This document shows, piece after piece, positions 10,867 to 17,644 of a stretch of DNA of 63,092 nucleotides. The position numbers were made by a program, and so were the translations under genes. Location: NCBI RefSeq assembly GCF_004962245.1, contig NZ_SUHQ01000011.1:1-63092 (forward strand), written 5' to 3'. Below the pieces are notes generated by a model that worked only from the letters and a program-made list of their open reading frames with translations, was not told where the DNA came from and did no database searches. Position 1 is the first letter of the stretch, and every line of letters begins with the position of its first letter. Source of the stretch: Mesorhizobium sp. (GTDB lineage Bacteria > Pseudomonadota > Alphaproteobacteria > Rhizobiales > Rhizobiaceae).

Positions 10867-11535
10867 ATGTCAGCAGAGATGACCGCTCGCCCAAAGGTGC
10901 GGCCCGGGAAACGCACCAACGACCCGGAAGGCCTGCGCAAACGCGTGCTCGATGTCGCCGAAGCCTCCTTTCAGGCGCGCGGCTACCACGCTTCCAGCCT
11001 CGGCGACCTGATGGCGGCGGCGGGCGTCACCGGCGGCGCGCTGCATCATCATTTCCCCACCAAGAAGGCGCTGGCGCTGGCGGTGATCGAGGAGCGGGTG
11101 GCGGCTGCCGTCGAGGAAACATGGATTGCCCCGGTGCGGGCGGCAGGCTCGGCGCGCGAGGCTGTGCGCGGCGTGTTCGAGGCCGTGGCAACGGAACTGG
11201 AGCAACAAGGTTTCGTGCGCGGCTGCCCGCTCAACAACCTGGCGCATGAACTGTCGCTCGCCGATCCGGATTTCCGCACTGCCCTTGCGAGCATCTTTTC
11301 GGTATGGCGCCAGGCGATCGCCGACAAGATCAGAGACGACCAGCAAGCGGGCAGGGAGCAGGGGACCGATCCGCAACGTTTCGCCGCGCTCTCGGTCGCC
11401 ACCTATTCCGGTGCCATGTCGATGGCCAAGACGACGCAGGATGCTGGTGTGCTGCGCGACTGTGTACGCGCGCTGGACGAGAGGGGCCCCTGTAATACTG
11501 CCGCTGTTCGCCAGGTTTGCCACTCGCCCGACTGA
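10867..11535 (+). CDS. TetR/AcrR family transcriptional regulator
   Basis: A 222-residue repressor. The helix-turn-helix spans about residues 20-66, with 'ASLGDLMAAAGVTGGALHHHFPTK'-like content (recognition helix GALHHHF). The C-terminal domain has the 'GFVRGCPLNNLAHELS' element seen in regulators with a redox-sensitive or ligand-binding Cys near the domain start. The ATG at 10867 follows the two operators by 22 nt; in-frame extension upstream would run through the operators. It is divergent from the NIPSNAP gene and probably represses both transcripts until an unknown ligand binds. Confidence 0.9.
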   Translation: MSAEMTARPKVRPGKRTNDPEGLRKRVLDVAEASFQARGYHASSLGDLMAAAGVTGGALHHHFPTKKALALAVIEERVAAAVEETWIAPVRAAGSAREAVRGVFEAVATELEQQGFVRGCPLNNLAHELSLADPDFRTALASIFSVWRQAIADKIRDDQQAGREQGTDPQRFAALSVATYSGAMSMAKTTQDAGVLRDCVRALDERGPCNTAAVRQVCHSPD

Positions 11536-11574
11536 TGTTATCCTGAATGACTTGCTGGATGGCTGGGGGGACAA

Positions 11575-12258
11575 TTGCTCTCGAAGACAGTATTCCAACG
11601 TGCGGCCTTGCCTTGCGCCATCGCCCTTGCGACAGTTCCGGTGTTTGGGCTCGCCGAGCCTTCAATCAAGGCGTTGTACGAGATCAAGCTCGATATCGAC
11701 AATGATGGCAAAACGGATCGAGCCGTGTTGGTGTTGGTGGGCGGTCCCGAGCGCACGGACTTTGGCCCTTTGAGCGACGAGCGGTACGGGTTGGGCGCTG
11801 GCGAGAGCGTGGACCTTTATCTCTACTTGGCCGTCGGCGATGAAAAGCTCGATCTTTCGCGCAAGCCGGCCTTTCTTAGAAAGGACATCGTCGATCCGGA
11901 AGAAACCCCCTGGGTTCAGCCACTAGAAAGCAATGGCAAGGGATCGCTGATCGTCACGTCCGTTTACGGCTGGGGAGCCCGGCAATCATGGGGCCAGGGC
12001 ATCACGATCGTCCATCGCGGCGGCGAATTGCTGGTCGCAGGCTACTCCAGAGACTGGGAGTGGGGCAACGAAGTCCACAAATCGGATGGGTCATGGGACG
12101 TGGAGACAACCATCGGCGGTTGTGACATCAACTTTCTCACCGGAAAGGGCATTGTGTCGGAAGGACTGGAGGAAAGTAAACCGATCGAAGGGAAATTCAC
12201 ACCCGTGAAGCTCGCAAACTGGTCGAATGACAAGCGCCCCGAGGCCTGTGATTTCTAA
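11575..12258 (+). CDS. Secreted protein of unknown function
   Basis: I do not recognise a family. The frame gives 227 residues from a TTG start at 11575, preceded by GGGGGG 4 nt upstream. An N-terminal signal peptide (hydrophobic 'AALPCAIALATVPVFGLA', cleavage near residue 27) suggests a periplasmic protein. A short 'DIDNDGKTDRAV' segment resembles an EF-hand or FG-GAP calcium loop. The rest is rich in Trp and Gly (GWGARQSWGQG, DWEWG). Base composition is lower in G+C than surrounding genes. It lies 39 bp after the TetR gene and converges on the next secreted-protein gene. Confidence 0.6.
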   Translation: MLSKTVFQRAALPCAIALATVPVFGLAEPSIKALYEIKLDIDNDGKTDRAVLVLVGGPERTDFGPLSDERYGLGAGESVDLYLYLAVGDEKLDLSRKPAFLRKDIVDPEETPWVQPLESNGKGSLIVTSVYGWGARQSWGQGITIVHRGGELLVAGYSRDWEWGNEVHKSDGSWDVETTIGGCDINFLTGKGIVSEGLEESKPIEGKFTPVKLANWSNDKRPEACDF

Positions 12259-12278
12259 GGCGCTTGATGGGCCTCACC

Positions 12279-12863
12279 CTACTGCAGCGGTTCGATGACC
12301 TCGTAGCCGACCACGCTTTCGGCGTTGGTGCCTTCGTCATAGCGCCTGGCCAGAACCGCCTGCAGGTCGGGCGCGTAGAGCGCGGTGAATTCATCCAGTG
12401 TCTTGCCGGCCTCGTTCTTGATCGTCTGCTTGACGGCGAGCACGTTGTACTTGCAGTCGCCGAGGCTGAACGTCTCCTTGCCCTTGACGTTGATTTCGAG
12501 CGTTTCGGTGCCCTTCGGTTGTTTGTCTGGCGCAAGGCGGACGAACAGGGTCTTGCTTTTCGTCCCTGCCTTGAGCGGAAACAGCTTTCTGAGATCGGAA
12601 AACGGGATCATGGCAAGCTGACCGGTCTCGCTGTCGCGGAGCACCTCGATCAGACCGCCGAACAGGAATTGCGCCTGCGGCGATTGAGACTGGTATGTGT
12701 TGGCGACGGACATCATCCCACCCGCTGCCGGTCGAAACTCGCTGCGGATCCCAGGCTTTTCGAGAATGAAGCCGGCCTTGGCGGCCTTGGCGTCGATGCA
12801 CTCGGCACCATGAGCGGCGCTCGCCAGGATGGTGAGTGTCATGCCGATGGATATCGTCTTCAT
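12279..12863 (-). CDS. Secreted protein of unknown function
   Basis: A 194-residue protein read from an ATG at 12863 that opens a short signal peptide (MKTISIGMTLTILASAAHG, cleavage after residue 19). The mature part contains 'VRLAPDKQPKGTETLEI', 'DCKYNVLAVKQ' and 'TLDEFTALYAPDLQAVLARRYDEG', consistent with a small beta-rich periplasmic domain. Two cysteines (one at the start of the mature part, one in DCKY) could pair. Related unnamed proteins exist in Rhizobiales to my knowledge, but I cannot assign a function. It is divergent from the metallophosphoesterase at 12984. Confidence 0.65.
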   Translation of the reverse strand: MKTISIGMTLTILASAAHGAECIDAKAAKAGFILEKPGIRSEFRPAAGGMMSVANTYQSQSPQAQFLFGGLIEVLRDSETGQLAMIPFSDLRKLFPLKAGTKSKTLFVRLAPDKQPKGTETLEINVKGKETFSLGDCKYNVLAVKQTIKNEAGKTLDEFTALYAPDLQAVLARRYDEGTNAESVVGYEVIEPLQ

Positions 12864-12983
12864 AGCATCTGCCCGCTTAAGTTGAGTTCCGACACTGAAA
12901 GGAATGCCAGACCTGCGGCACCGTGTCGACATCCGTTCGAGTCCACTGGACGAAGAGGCACCGACTGTGCTGATTTTCGCCCC

Positions 12984-14114
12984 ATGGATCGCGTCTCGGC
13001 AGGACCACTTTCACGGCGCAGCTTTCTGGCGCAGGCGGCGGGATTTGCCGCGGCCGTCGCCCTTGTGCGGCCGGCGTCCGGTCAGACCGGGCAGCGCATT
13101 GCGCCTGTCGACGCCACCTTCCTGTTCATCGCCGATGTCCATGCCTGTCGCATGGCCAGCGGGCTGAGCCCGAATTGCCAGCAGGAAGGCAAGACCGATG
13201 CCGCCCTGCTGCGCAATGTCGCCGCGTTGAACGGCATCGGCGACAAGGAGTGGCCGGCCGAAATCAACGGCATCGCGACCGGCCTGCGCTCGGCCGGCAG
13301 CCGCATCGGCACGCCGCTCGGCCTCGTCGTCGGCGGCGACATGACCGACGACGGCGGCGGCCAGGTCACCCAGCCCAGCGAAGGCACGCAGCTTCTCCAG
13401 TTCAGCCAGCGTTACCAGCAGGGCGTCGGTCCCGATCGCGTGCATGTGCCGGTCTATGTCGGGCTCGGCAACCACGATCTGGACCAGAACGGTCCGCCGC
13501 CGCATACCGACTGGTACCGCCGCGAAATGCGCGACTATGTCGAGGTCAACCATCGTGCCGGCGTGTTCTTCAAGCCGCCGGTGCCGGCAGCCAGTTACGA
13601 TATCGACACCGACTGCTACTCATGGGACTGGGGCGGCCTGCATCTCGTCCAGACGCACCGTTTTGCAGGCGACACCGGCCACGGCGCCGTTTCCAGCCTG
13701 CCGTGGCTGAAGGAGGACCTGGCAACCCATGCGGCGGACGGTCGCCCCGTCATCCTGTTCCAGCACTATGGCTGGGATGTTTTTTCGATCGAACGGTGGG
13801 ATGCCGCCAAAAGAACCTTCGACGATGACGGCACCGGCGCGCCGCATTGGTGGAGCGAAGCGGACCGGCAGGCGCTGCTGGCGGCGCTGAAAGGCTACAA
13901 TGTCATCGGCATCTTCCATGGCCACCAGCACGAGACGCCGATGATCTACAGCCGCGACGGGCTCGACCTGTTCAAGCCGAAGGCCGCCTTCATGGGCGGC
14001 TTCGCGCTGGCGCGGGTGACCAGCGACTGCGTGGACGTGGTGCTTGGTGAAGCCATCGGTGACCATGGCGAGGTCGCCTTCACCAACGCTTTCTCGAAGA
14101 ACCTGAAGATGTGA
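12984..14114 (+). CDS. Tat-exported metallophosphoesterase
   Basis: A 376-residue calcineurin-like phosphoesterase. The N-terminus carries a twin-arginine signal (SRRSFLAQAAG, residues 10-20, then a hydrophobic stretch to about 33), so it is probably folded in the cytoplasm and exported with bound metal. Metal-binding motifs occur in the family order: 'IADVHA', 'GGDMTDDGG', 'GLGNHDLD', 'QHYGWD' and 'HGHQHE'. A dinuclear metal centre hydrolysing phosphoesters in the periplasm follows from the family; the substrate is unknown. I start at 12984 because the Tat motif then sits at the right distance, and longer in-frame readings overlap the neighbouring gene. Confidence 0.85.
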   Translation: MDRVSAGPLSRRSFLAQAAGFAAAVALVRPASGQTGQRIAPVDATFLFIADVHACRMASGLSPNCQQEGKTDAALLRNVAALNGIGDKEWPAEINGIATGLRSAGSRIGTPLGLVVGGDMTDDGGGQVTQPSEGTQLLQFSQRYQQGVGPDRVHVPVYVGLGNHDLDQNGPPPHTDWYRREMRDYVEVNHRAGVFFKPPVPAASYDIDTDCYSWDWGGLHLVQTHRFAGDTGHGAVSSLPWLKEDLATHAADGRPVILFQHYGWDVFSIERWDAAKRTFDDDGTGAPHWWSEADRQALLAALKGYNVIGIFHGHQHETPMIYSRDGLDLFKPKAAFMGGFALARVTSDCVDVVLGEAIGDHGEVAFTNAFSKNLKM

Positions 14115-14188
14115 GGACCAACGGTGCGCTGCGCGTTCCAGGCGAGGGCGGACAGCGCTCTGGCACTTTGATTTCAGCGTCGCAGGGA

Positions 14189-14368
14189 TCAGAGTGCCTT
14201 GCTGACCTTGTCCTTCACGTCGCCATAGGCCTTCTGCAATTTGCCGGCGATCTTGTCGGCCGAGCCTTCAGCCTGGACGCGCCTGTTGCCGGTCGCCTTG
14301 CCGGCGGCTTTCTTGACCGAACCCTTGACCTGCTTGGCTAGGCCCGCAACCTGATCCTTGTTCATCAT
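14189..14368 (-). CDS. csbD: CsbD-like stress protein
   Basis: A 59-residue lysine-rich protein. The CsbD hallmarks are all there: an N-terminal 'NKDQVAGLAKQVKGSVKKAAG', a middle 'QAEGSADKIAGKLQKAYGDVKD' and a short C-terminus. Two ATGs in a row open it; AGGAG lies 8 nt upstream of the first. CsbD proteins are abundant, partly disordered proteins of the general stress regulon with no known biochemical activity. A near-consensus EcfG-type promoter lies about 40 nt upstream, in keeping with that. Confidence 0.9.
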   Translation of the reverse strand: MMNKDQVAGLAKQVKGSVKKAAGKATGNRRVQAEGSADKIAGKLQKAYGDVKDKVSKAL

Positions 14369-14405
14369 GGCCGCATCTCCTGGGAATTTGTGTTCGTCCT
14401 GGGAA

Positions 14406-14431
14406 AACGGGCGGCAGGTTTCTCCGGTTCT
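14406..14431 (-). promoter_or_regulatory. Candidate EcfG (general stress) promoter of csbD
   Basis: On the minus strand the sequence reads AGAAC-N17-CGTT. The alphaproteobacterial EcfG/RpoE2 consensus is GGAAC-N16-17-CGTT, so one base differs. It would start transcription about 30 nt before the csbD ATG. Confidence 0.4.
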
Positions 14432-14450
14432 GAGGCCGATTGCCGCTCGC

Positions 14451-14504
14451 GATAAAAAGAACGCCCCTCGCGTTTTGATAAAAAGAACGCCCCTCGCGCG
14501 TTTT
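14451..14504. repeat. 26-bp tandem duplication upstream of csbD
   Basis: The unit GATAAAAAGAACGCCCCTCG plus CGTTTT occurs at 14451-14476 and again at 14477-14504; the second copy carries two extra bases (GC). A partly complementary CGGGAGGCGT follows, so the second copy can form an imperfect hairpin. Confidence 0.7.
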
Positions 14505-14718
14505 ATTGCACGGGAGGCGTCCTTTGTGTCAGCCTTCCCAAGATTGCTCTCATGAACTGCTGACGATACTCAAAATGCGCGATCACCAAAATGGTTCCCG
14601 TAATGGTGCGATTTTTTTTATGCCGGCGCTGGCCCGGTTCCGACGCCGGATCCGCCAATCGGATTGCGTGCTTCGGACCAGCTTGCGGCGACGGGTCCGC
14701 TGGCGGCGAAAGCAAAAA

Positions 14719-14747
14719 TTGACATAGCGCCAAAAGAAGTCTAAAAG
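14719..14747 (+). promoter_or_regulatory. Candidate sigma70 promoter of cspA
   Basis: A perfect -35 hexamer TTGACA (14719-14724) is followed after 17 bp by TAAAAG (14742-14747). Transcription from about 14754 would give a leader of some 140 nt, typical of cold-shock mRNAs whose structure senses temperature. Confidence 0.5.
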
Positions 14748-14892
14748 AAATTCGTCGATATTTGTTTGACTGACTTTTGTTATCCGCGCGCCCAGGCGCG
14801 CCTTTGACGAACTTCCCCCATCAAAATCGAGACAAACGTTGTTGTGCATTCGCATGACGGCGAACGAATATTTGCCACGGAAAGGGTTCGTT

Positions 14893-15102
14893 ATGAGCAC
14901 AGGCACAGTTAAATGGTTCAACGCCACCAAGGGTTTTGGTTTTATTCAGCCTGACGACGGCTCGGCCGACGTTTTTGTCCACATCTCGGCCGTGGAACGC
15001 GCCGGAATGCGCGACATCGTCGAGGGCCAGAAGCTCGGCTACGAGATGGTTCGCGACAACAAGTCGGGCAAGATGTCCGCCGATCAGTTGAAGGCGGCCT
15101 AA
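14893..15102 (+). CDS. cspA: Cold-shock domain protein
   Basis: A 69-residue single cold-shock domain. The RNA-binding motifs RNP1 'KGFGFI' (residues 14-19) and RNP2 'VFVHI' (residues 30-34) are intact, and the N-terminus '[11 protein letters not shown]' is standard. CSD proteins bind single-stranded RNA or DNA as RNA chaperones. I use the ATG at 14893, since the longer frame to 14839 adds residues that no CSD protein has. The long AT-rich leader suggests post-transcriptional control. A repeat and a terminator-like hairpin follow. The paralogue number is unknown, so cspA is a family symbol. Confidence 0.92.
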   Translation: MSTGTVKWFNATKGFGFIQPDDGSADVFVHISAVERAGMRDIVEGQKLGYEMVRDNKSGKMSADQLKAA

Positions 15103-15163
15103 AACGGAATTCAGCCTCGCCGGTGACCACGGATGTACTGGCACCGGTGAACGGCGAATTCCA

Positions 15164-15245
15164 GCGCATGATCCGGAAACTTCAGTTTCCAGGGATCATG
15201 CGCAGATGAGAAGTGTCAGCGCGTTCATCCGGACGCGCGGCGCTC
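15164..15245 (+). repeat. Two-hairpin intergenic repeat, copy 3
   Basis: Hairpin A is GCGCATGATCC-GGAAAC (15164-15180) against GTTTCC-AG-GGATCATGCGC (to 15203), a 17-bp stem with a 2-nt bulge. Hairpin B pairs GCGCGT (15219-15224) with ACGCGC (15233-15238). The spacer between the stems is shorter (about 15 nt) than in the other copies. Confidence 0.7.
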
Positions 15246-15253
15246 CAGCGCAC

Positions 15254-15278
15254 AAGGTCAGGCAATGCCTGGCCTTTT
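15254..15278 (+). terminator. Terminator-like hairpin after cspA
   Basis: AAGGTCAGGCA-A-TGCCTGGCCTT has one mismatched or wobble pair and continues into TTTT. It fits a rho-independent terminator for the cspA transcript, some 150 nt after its stop. Confidence 0.5.
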
Positions 15279-15450
15279 GCATTGGGGGTGCTTCAAAAAT
15301 TCGAGAAAGAGCACCGCGCGTTCGCCTGAACGTGTTAAGGCTGCTCCAGCAATTTGAATCCGACTGCCGTATTGCCTTGTGCATGGTCCTGGTCGAAAGA
15401 CCGGTCTCGCCATTTTTTGCGGCATCATGCTCCGAACCGGGAGAAAGACC

Positions 15451-15678
15451 TTGACCGCCACTTCAAAGAAATCCCGCGACCAGGCCGAATCCATCTTCAG
15501 CAAGGCCCAGACCCAGTCCATGTCGCTCAACCGCATCATTTCCGAACAGGATGCCGTCAGCCAGGCCCGGGAAGCCAAGACCGCGCGGCTGCGCGAACTG
15601 CGCCTGGAAAAGGAAGCCGACGAGATGGCTGCCGCCGCCGCGCTTGCCGCCTCGCCGAAGCGCGCGGGCAGACGCTGA
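15451..15678 (+). CDS. Small conserved-looking protein, unknown
   Basis: A 75-residue soluble protein with no recognised domain. I place the start at TTG 15451, because GGGAGAAAG lies 5 nt upstream; in-frame ATGs at 15379 and 15427 lack a ribosome site. The middle is strongly helical and charged (about residues 20-60: 'SLNRIISEQDAVSQAREAKT', then LRELRLEKEADEM) and may form a coiled coil. The last part is Ala-rich with a basic tail. Its TGA overlaps the ATG of the next gene, which implies coupled translation in a small-protein operon. Confidence 0.6.
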   Translation: MTATSKKSRDQAESIFSKAQTQSMSLNRIISEQDAVSQAREAKTARLRELRLEKEADEMAAAAALAASPKRAGRR

Positions 15679-16085
15679 TGGCCACCAAGCGCGTCCCGCA
15701 AAAAGCGATCGCCGCCGATTCGACCATCGCCGATGTCGTGGGAGCCCTCGACAAGCCAGTCGAATATGTCCGGCGCGTGCTCGAAAAGCTCGAGCGCTGC
15801 AAGCGCGCCCACGGCGATGCACAGGTGCGGCTCGGCGTACGTGGCCGCTCCGAATGCCCGAACTATCTGATCGAATATGTCCGCGAAAATGCCAAGACCC
15901 ATGAGCGCGTCACCCATCAGGATGCCGCCTATAGCGGCAGCACGCATCGCGAGCTGGCGCCTCGGCACATCGAGGAGGCGAGGAATTGGTCGCCCGAGGA
16001 AATGAACATCACGGCGGTCTCGGCGCTGATCGGCCGCCTTCGTAACCCGAATGCGCCATCTTCGCGTTTCTCCGACGAGGACTGA
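15678..16085 (+). CDS. Protein of unknown function, 135 residues
   Basis: Not recognised. The N-terminal third ('STIADVVGALDKPVEYVRRV' then LEKLERCKRAHG) looks like a three-helix or winged-helix segment. The middle has 'RLGVRGRSECPNYLIEYVRE' and the last third 'HRELAPRHIEEARNWSPEEM'. Two cysteines (CKRA, ECPN) are present. No signal peptide or membrane span is seen. The start overlaps the previous stop (ATGA), and the next small gene begins one base after its own stop, so three genes form one tight unit. Confidence 0.65.
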   Translation: MATKRVPQKAIAADSTIADVVGALDKPVEYVRRVLEKLERCKRAHGDAQVRLGVRGRSECPNYLIEYVRENAKTHERVTHQDAAYSGSTHRELAPRHIEEARNWSPEEMNITAVSALIGRLRNPNAPSSRFSDED

Positions 16086-16086
16086 T

Positions 16087-16254
16087 ATGGCCATAAAATT
16101 TTCTGCCAAGGACCAACCGGCAGCACCAGCCGCCACCGCAAAGCTGGCCAAGCCGGCCGCGGCGCCGAAAGCCGACGCATCCGTCGAGGCCGCGACCGAT
16201 CTGTTCAAGTCGCCGGCGGAGGTGGCGTCGCGCAAGGCCAGGAAGAAGAAATAG
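16087..16254 (+). CDS. Small Ala/Lys-rich protein, unknown
   Basis: A 55-residue protein starting one base after the stop of the preceding gene. Composition is Ala, Lys and Pro-rich ('AAPAATAKLAKPAAAPKA'), with a final 'VASRKARKKK' basic tail and a short 'ATDLFKSPAEVA' helix. Such a composition suggests a disordered nucleic-acid-associated or histone H1-like tail, but that is a guess from composition alone. It may also be an incidental product of coupled translation; its tight position argues for a real gene. Confidence 0.55.
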   Translation: MAIKFSAKDQPAAPAATAKLAKPAAAPKADASVEAATDLFKSPAEVASRKARKKK

Positions 16255-16259
16255 CGCTC

Positions 16260-16643
16260 TTGCCGCGAAACGCTGATCTTGATCCTGTTGCGCCAGGGCT
16301 GCTTGCCTTGGCGGTCGCCGGGGCCTTTTCGTCTCTGGAAGAGAACGCCGCTCCTCTCTTCGATTGCCAGAGCTGCGGCGCCTGCTGTTCCTATTCGGCC
16401 GAATGGCCGCGCTTCTCGACAGAAGACGACGCGCAGCTCGACCGGATTCCGGCAAAATACGTGTCCGCCGACGAAGCCGGCATGCGCTGTGACGGGACGC
16501 GCTGCTCAGCGCTTGCCGGCGAGGTTGGCAAGTCCACCGCTTGCGGCATCTACGAGATCCGCCCCGATGTCTGCCGCGCCTGCATGCCCGGCGGCGACGA
16601 TTGCCTGATGGCGCGCAAGGCGCACGGATTGCCGACGCCGTAA
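16260..16643 (+). CDS. YkgJ-type cysteine-cluster protein
   Basis: A 127-residue protein with the zinc/iron-chelating (CxxCGxCC) cluster: 'FDCQSCGACCSYSAEWPRF', further cysteines in 'RCDGTRCSAL', 'ACGIYEIRPDVCRAC' and 'DDCLMA'. At least ten cysteines are placed as in the YkgJ/UPF0153 family, thought to bind a metal ion or Fe-S cluster. The only early start is TTG at 16260, without a strong ribosome site, so the true N-terminus is uncertain. It follows the small-gene run by 5 nt and is probably the last gene of that operon. Confidence 0.8.
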   Translation: MPRNADLDPVAPGLLALAVAGAFSSLEENAAPLFDCQSCGACCSYSAEWPRFSTEDDAQLDRIPAKYVSADEAGMRCDGTRCSALAGEVGKSTACGIYEIRPDVCRACMPGGDDCLMARKAHGLPTP

Positions 16644-16742
16644 TAACGGCCCTCAGGTAGTGTCTCAGTGAATTTCCGCTTCGGGTCAAATTTTGCCCGC
16701 GCGGTTCCTCCTACGCAATCGACGTCAAGCCTGCTCAGAGCT

Positions 16743-17531
16743 TTACTTCGGCTTCGTCGCGCAGATCGCGAAGCGGTGTTGGGTGGCTCGTTCGATCGCC
16801 TTGGGCCAACGCATCTTCCGCGCCTGGGCGCGATGGATCGCGCCCAGTTTCCAGTCGACGACGGGCTCATCGAACCCGGCTTCGGCCAGCAAGCGCCCAA
16901 TCACTTCCGCCCGTGCGCCGCCCGAGAAATAGACTCGGGCAAGAATGCTCCGGTGGCGTCCGGCAATAGAGGCGCCGTCATTGTCCACCAACCGCGACTT
17001 GCCGGCTGTGAGCTTCTCCCAAAGTTCCCGCAAACTCGTTGCCCAGTTGCGGCTGACAAAATCGCCATCGATGACCAGCAGCTTGCCGCCCGGCTTCAGC
17101 AGCGAGAACCATTCGGCAAAGGCCGCCTTCGGATCCACCAGCGTCCAGACGAGATGACGAGTGACGATGACGTCGTAGCTCGCCTTGTCCTCGATCGTCC
17201 GTTCAGCATCACTTACGATGAACCGGATAGCGGCGCCGCGTTTTTGCGCCTTGGCCTGCGCTTTGGCGAGCATGGCTTCCGACCAATCGAGGCCCGTCAC
17301 CACAAATCCCAGATCGTGCATCAGATGCGAAATGACGCCCGTCCCACAGGCGATATCCAAAGATGCCCGCCCGGCGCCAGGCCCGAGGTGCTTGCTTATG
17401 AGCGCATGCCAGGCGGTGCGCTCCTGCTCGGAAAAAATTTCGTGGCCGACCTGCAGGTCGAAGGTCTCGGCGCGGTCGGACCAATAGTCCCGGATTTCGT
17501 CGCGCAGCGAATAGTTTGCGTGAGCCGTCAT
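16743..17531 (-). CDS. Class I SAM-dependent methyltransferase
   Basis: A 262-residue enzyme with motif I 'LDIACGTG' (residues 58-65), motif II 'GLDWSEAMLAKA', motif III 'DVIVTRHLVWTLVDP' and motif IV 'LLKPGGKLLVIDGD'. These place it with UbiE/Coq5-like small-molecule methyltransferases. I start at 17531 (MTAHANYS); an in-frame ATG further up has no ribosome site. It is divergent from an iron/cobalamin-type ABC importer with about 110 AT-rich bases between, so it may modify the imported ligand or a nicotianamine/opine-type metallophore. That link is inference from position only. Confidence 0.82.
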   Translation of the reverse strand: MTAHANYSLRDEIRDYWSDRAETFDLQVGHEIFSEQERTAWHALISKHLGPGAGRASLDIACGTGVISHLMHDLGFVVTGLDWSEAMLAKAQAKAQKRGAAIRFIVSDAERTIEDKASYDVIVTRHLVWTLVDPKAAFAEWFSLLKPGGKLLVIDGDFVSRNWATSLRELWEKLTAGKSRLVDNDGASIAGRHRSILARVYFSGGARAEVIGRLLAEAGFDEPVVDWKLGAIHRAQARKMRWPKAIERATQHRFAICATKPK

Positions 17532-17644
17532 CGCCGAAACACTCTCCCCAGAAGCGGCACATTGGAATTGCTCTAAAAGATAATTCTTGATTACACAATT
17601 CATGTTTTCTAATCCGGACCGGCAAACTGAATTGCGAGAGCACA
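17532..17644. promoter_or_regulatory. Divergent promoter region, probably iron-responsive
   Basis: 113 bp with an AT-rich core between a methyltransferase and an ABC importer operon. GAATTG and CAATTC form a long-spaced inverted pair around 'TAAAAGATAATTCTTGATTA'. The family of the operon predicts RirA, Irr or Fur control, but no site matches a consensus closely enough to name. Confidence 0.3.

Larger units (their letters stand above)
14369..14892. other. Intergenic region between csbD and cspA
   Basis: These 524 bases hold the divergent promoters of csbD (EcfG-type candidate at 14406-14431) and cspA (candidate at 14719-14747), a 26-bp tandem repeat at 14451-14504, and a long untranslated leader for cspA. 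Short open frames here look random, with no ribosome sites. No further gene was seen. Confidence 0.5.
15103..15450. other. Intergenic region downstream of cspA
   Basis: These 348 bases hold the third copy of the two-hairpin repeat (15164-15245) and a terminator-like hairpin (15254-15278), then about 170 bases in which I see only a short GTTC-GCCT-GAAC palindrome and no gene. Confidence 0.5.

Noticed and set aside
14503..14930. Short open frames in the csbD-cspA gap
   Set aside because: No ribosome sites, and they overlap the cspA promoter and leader.
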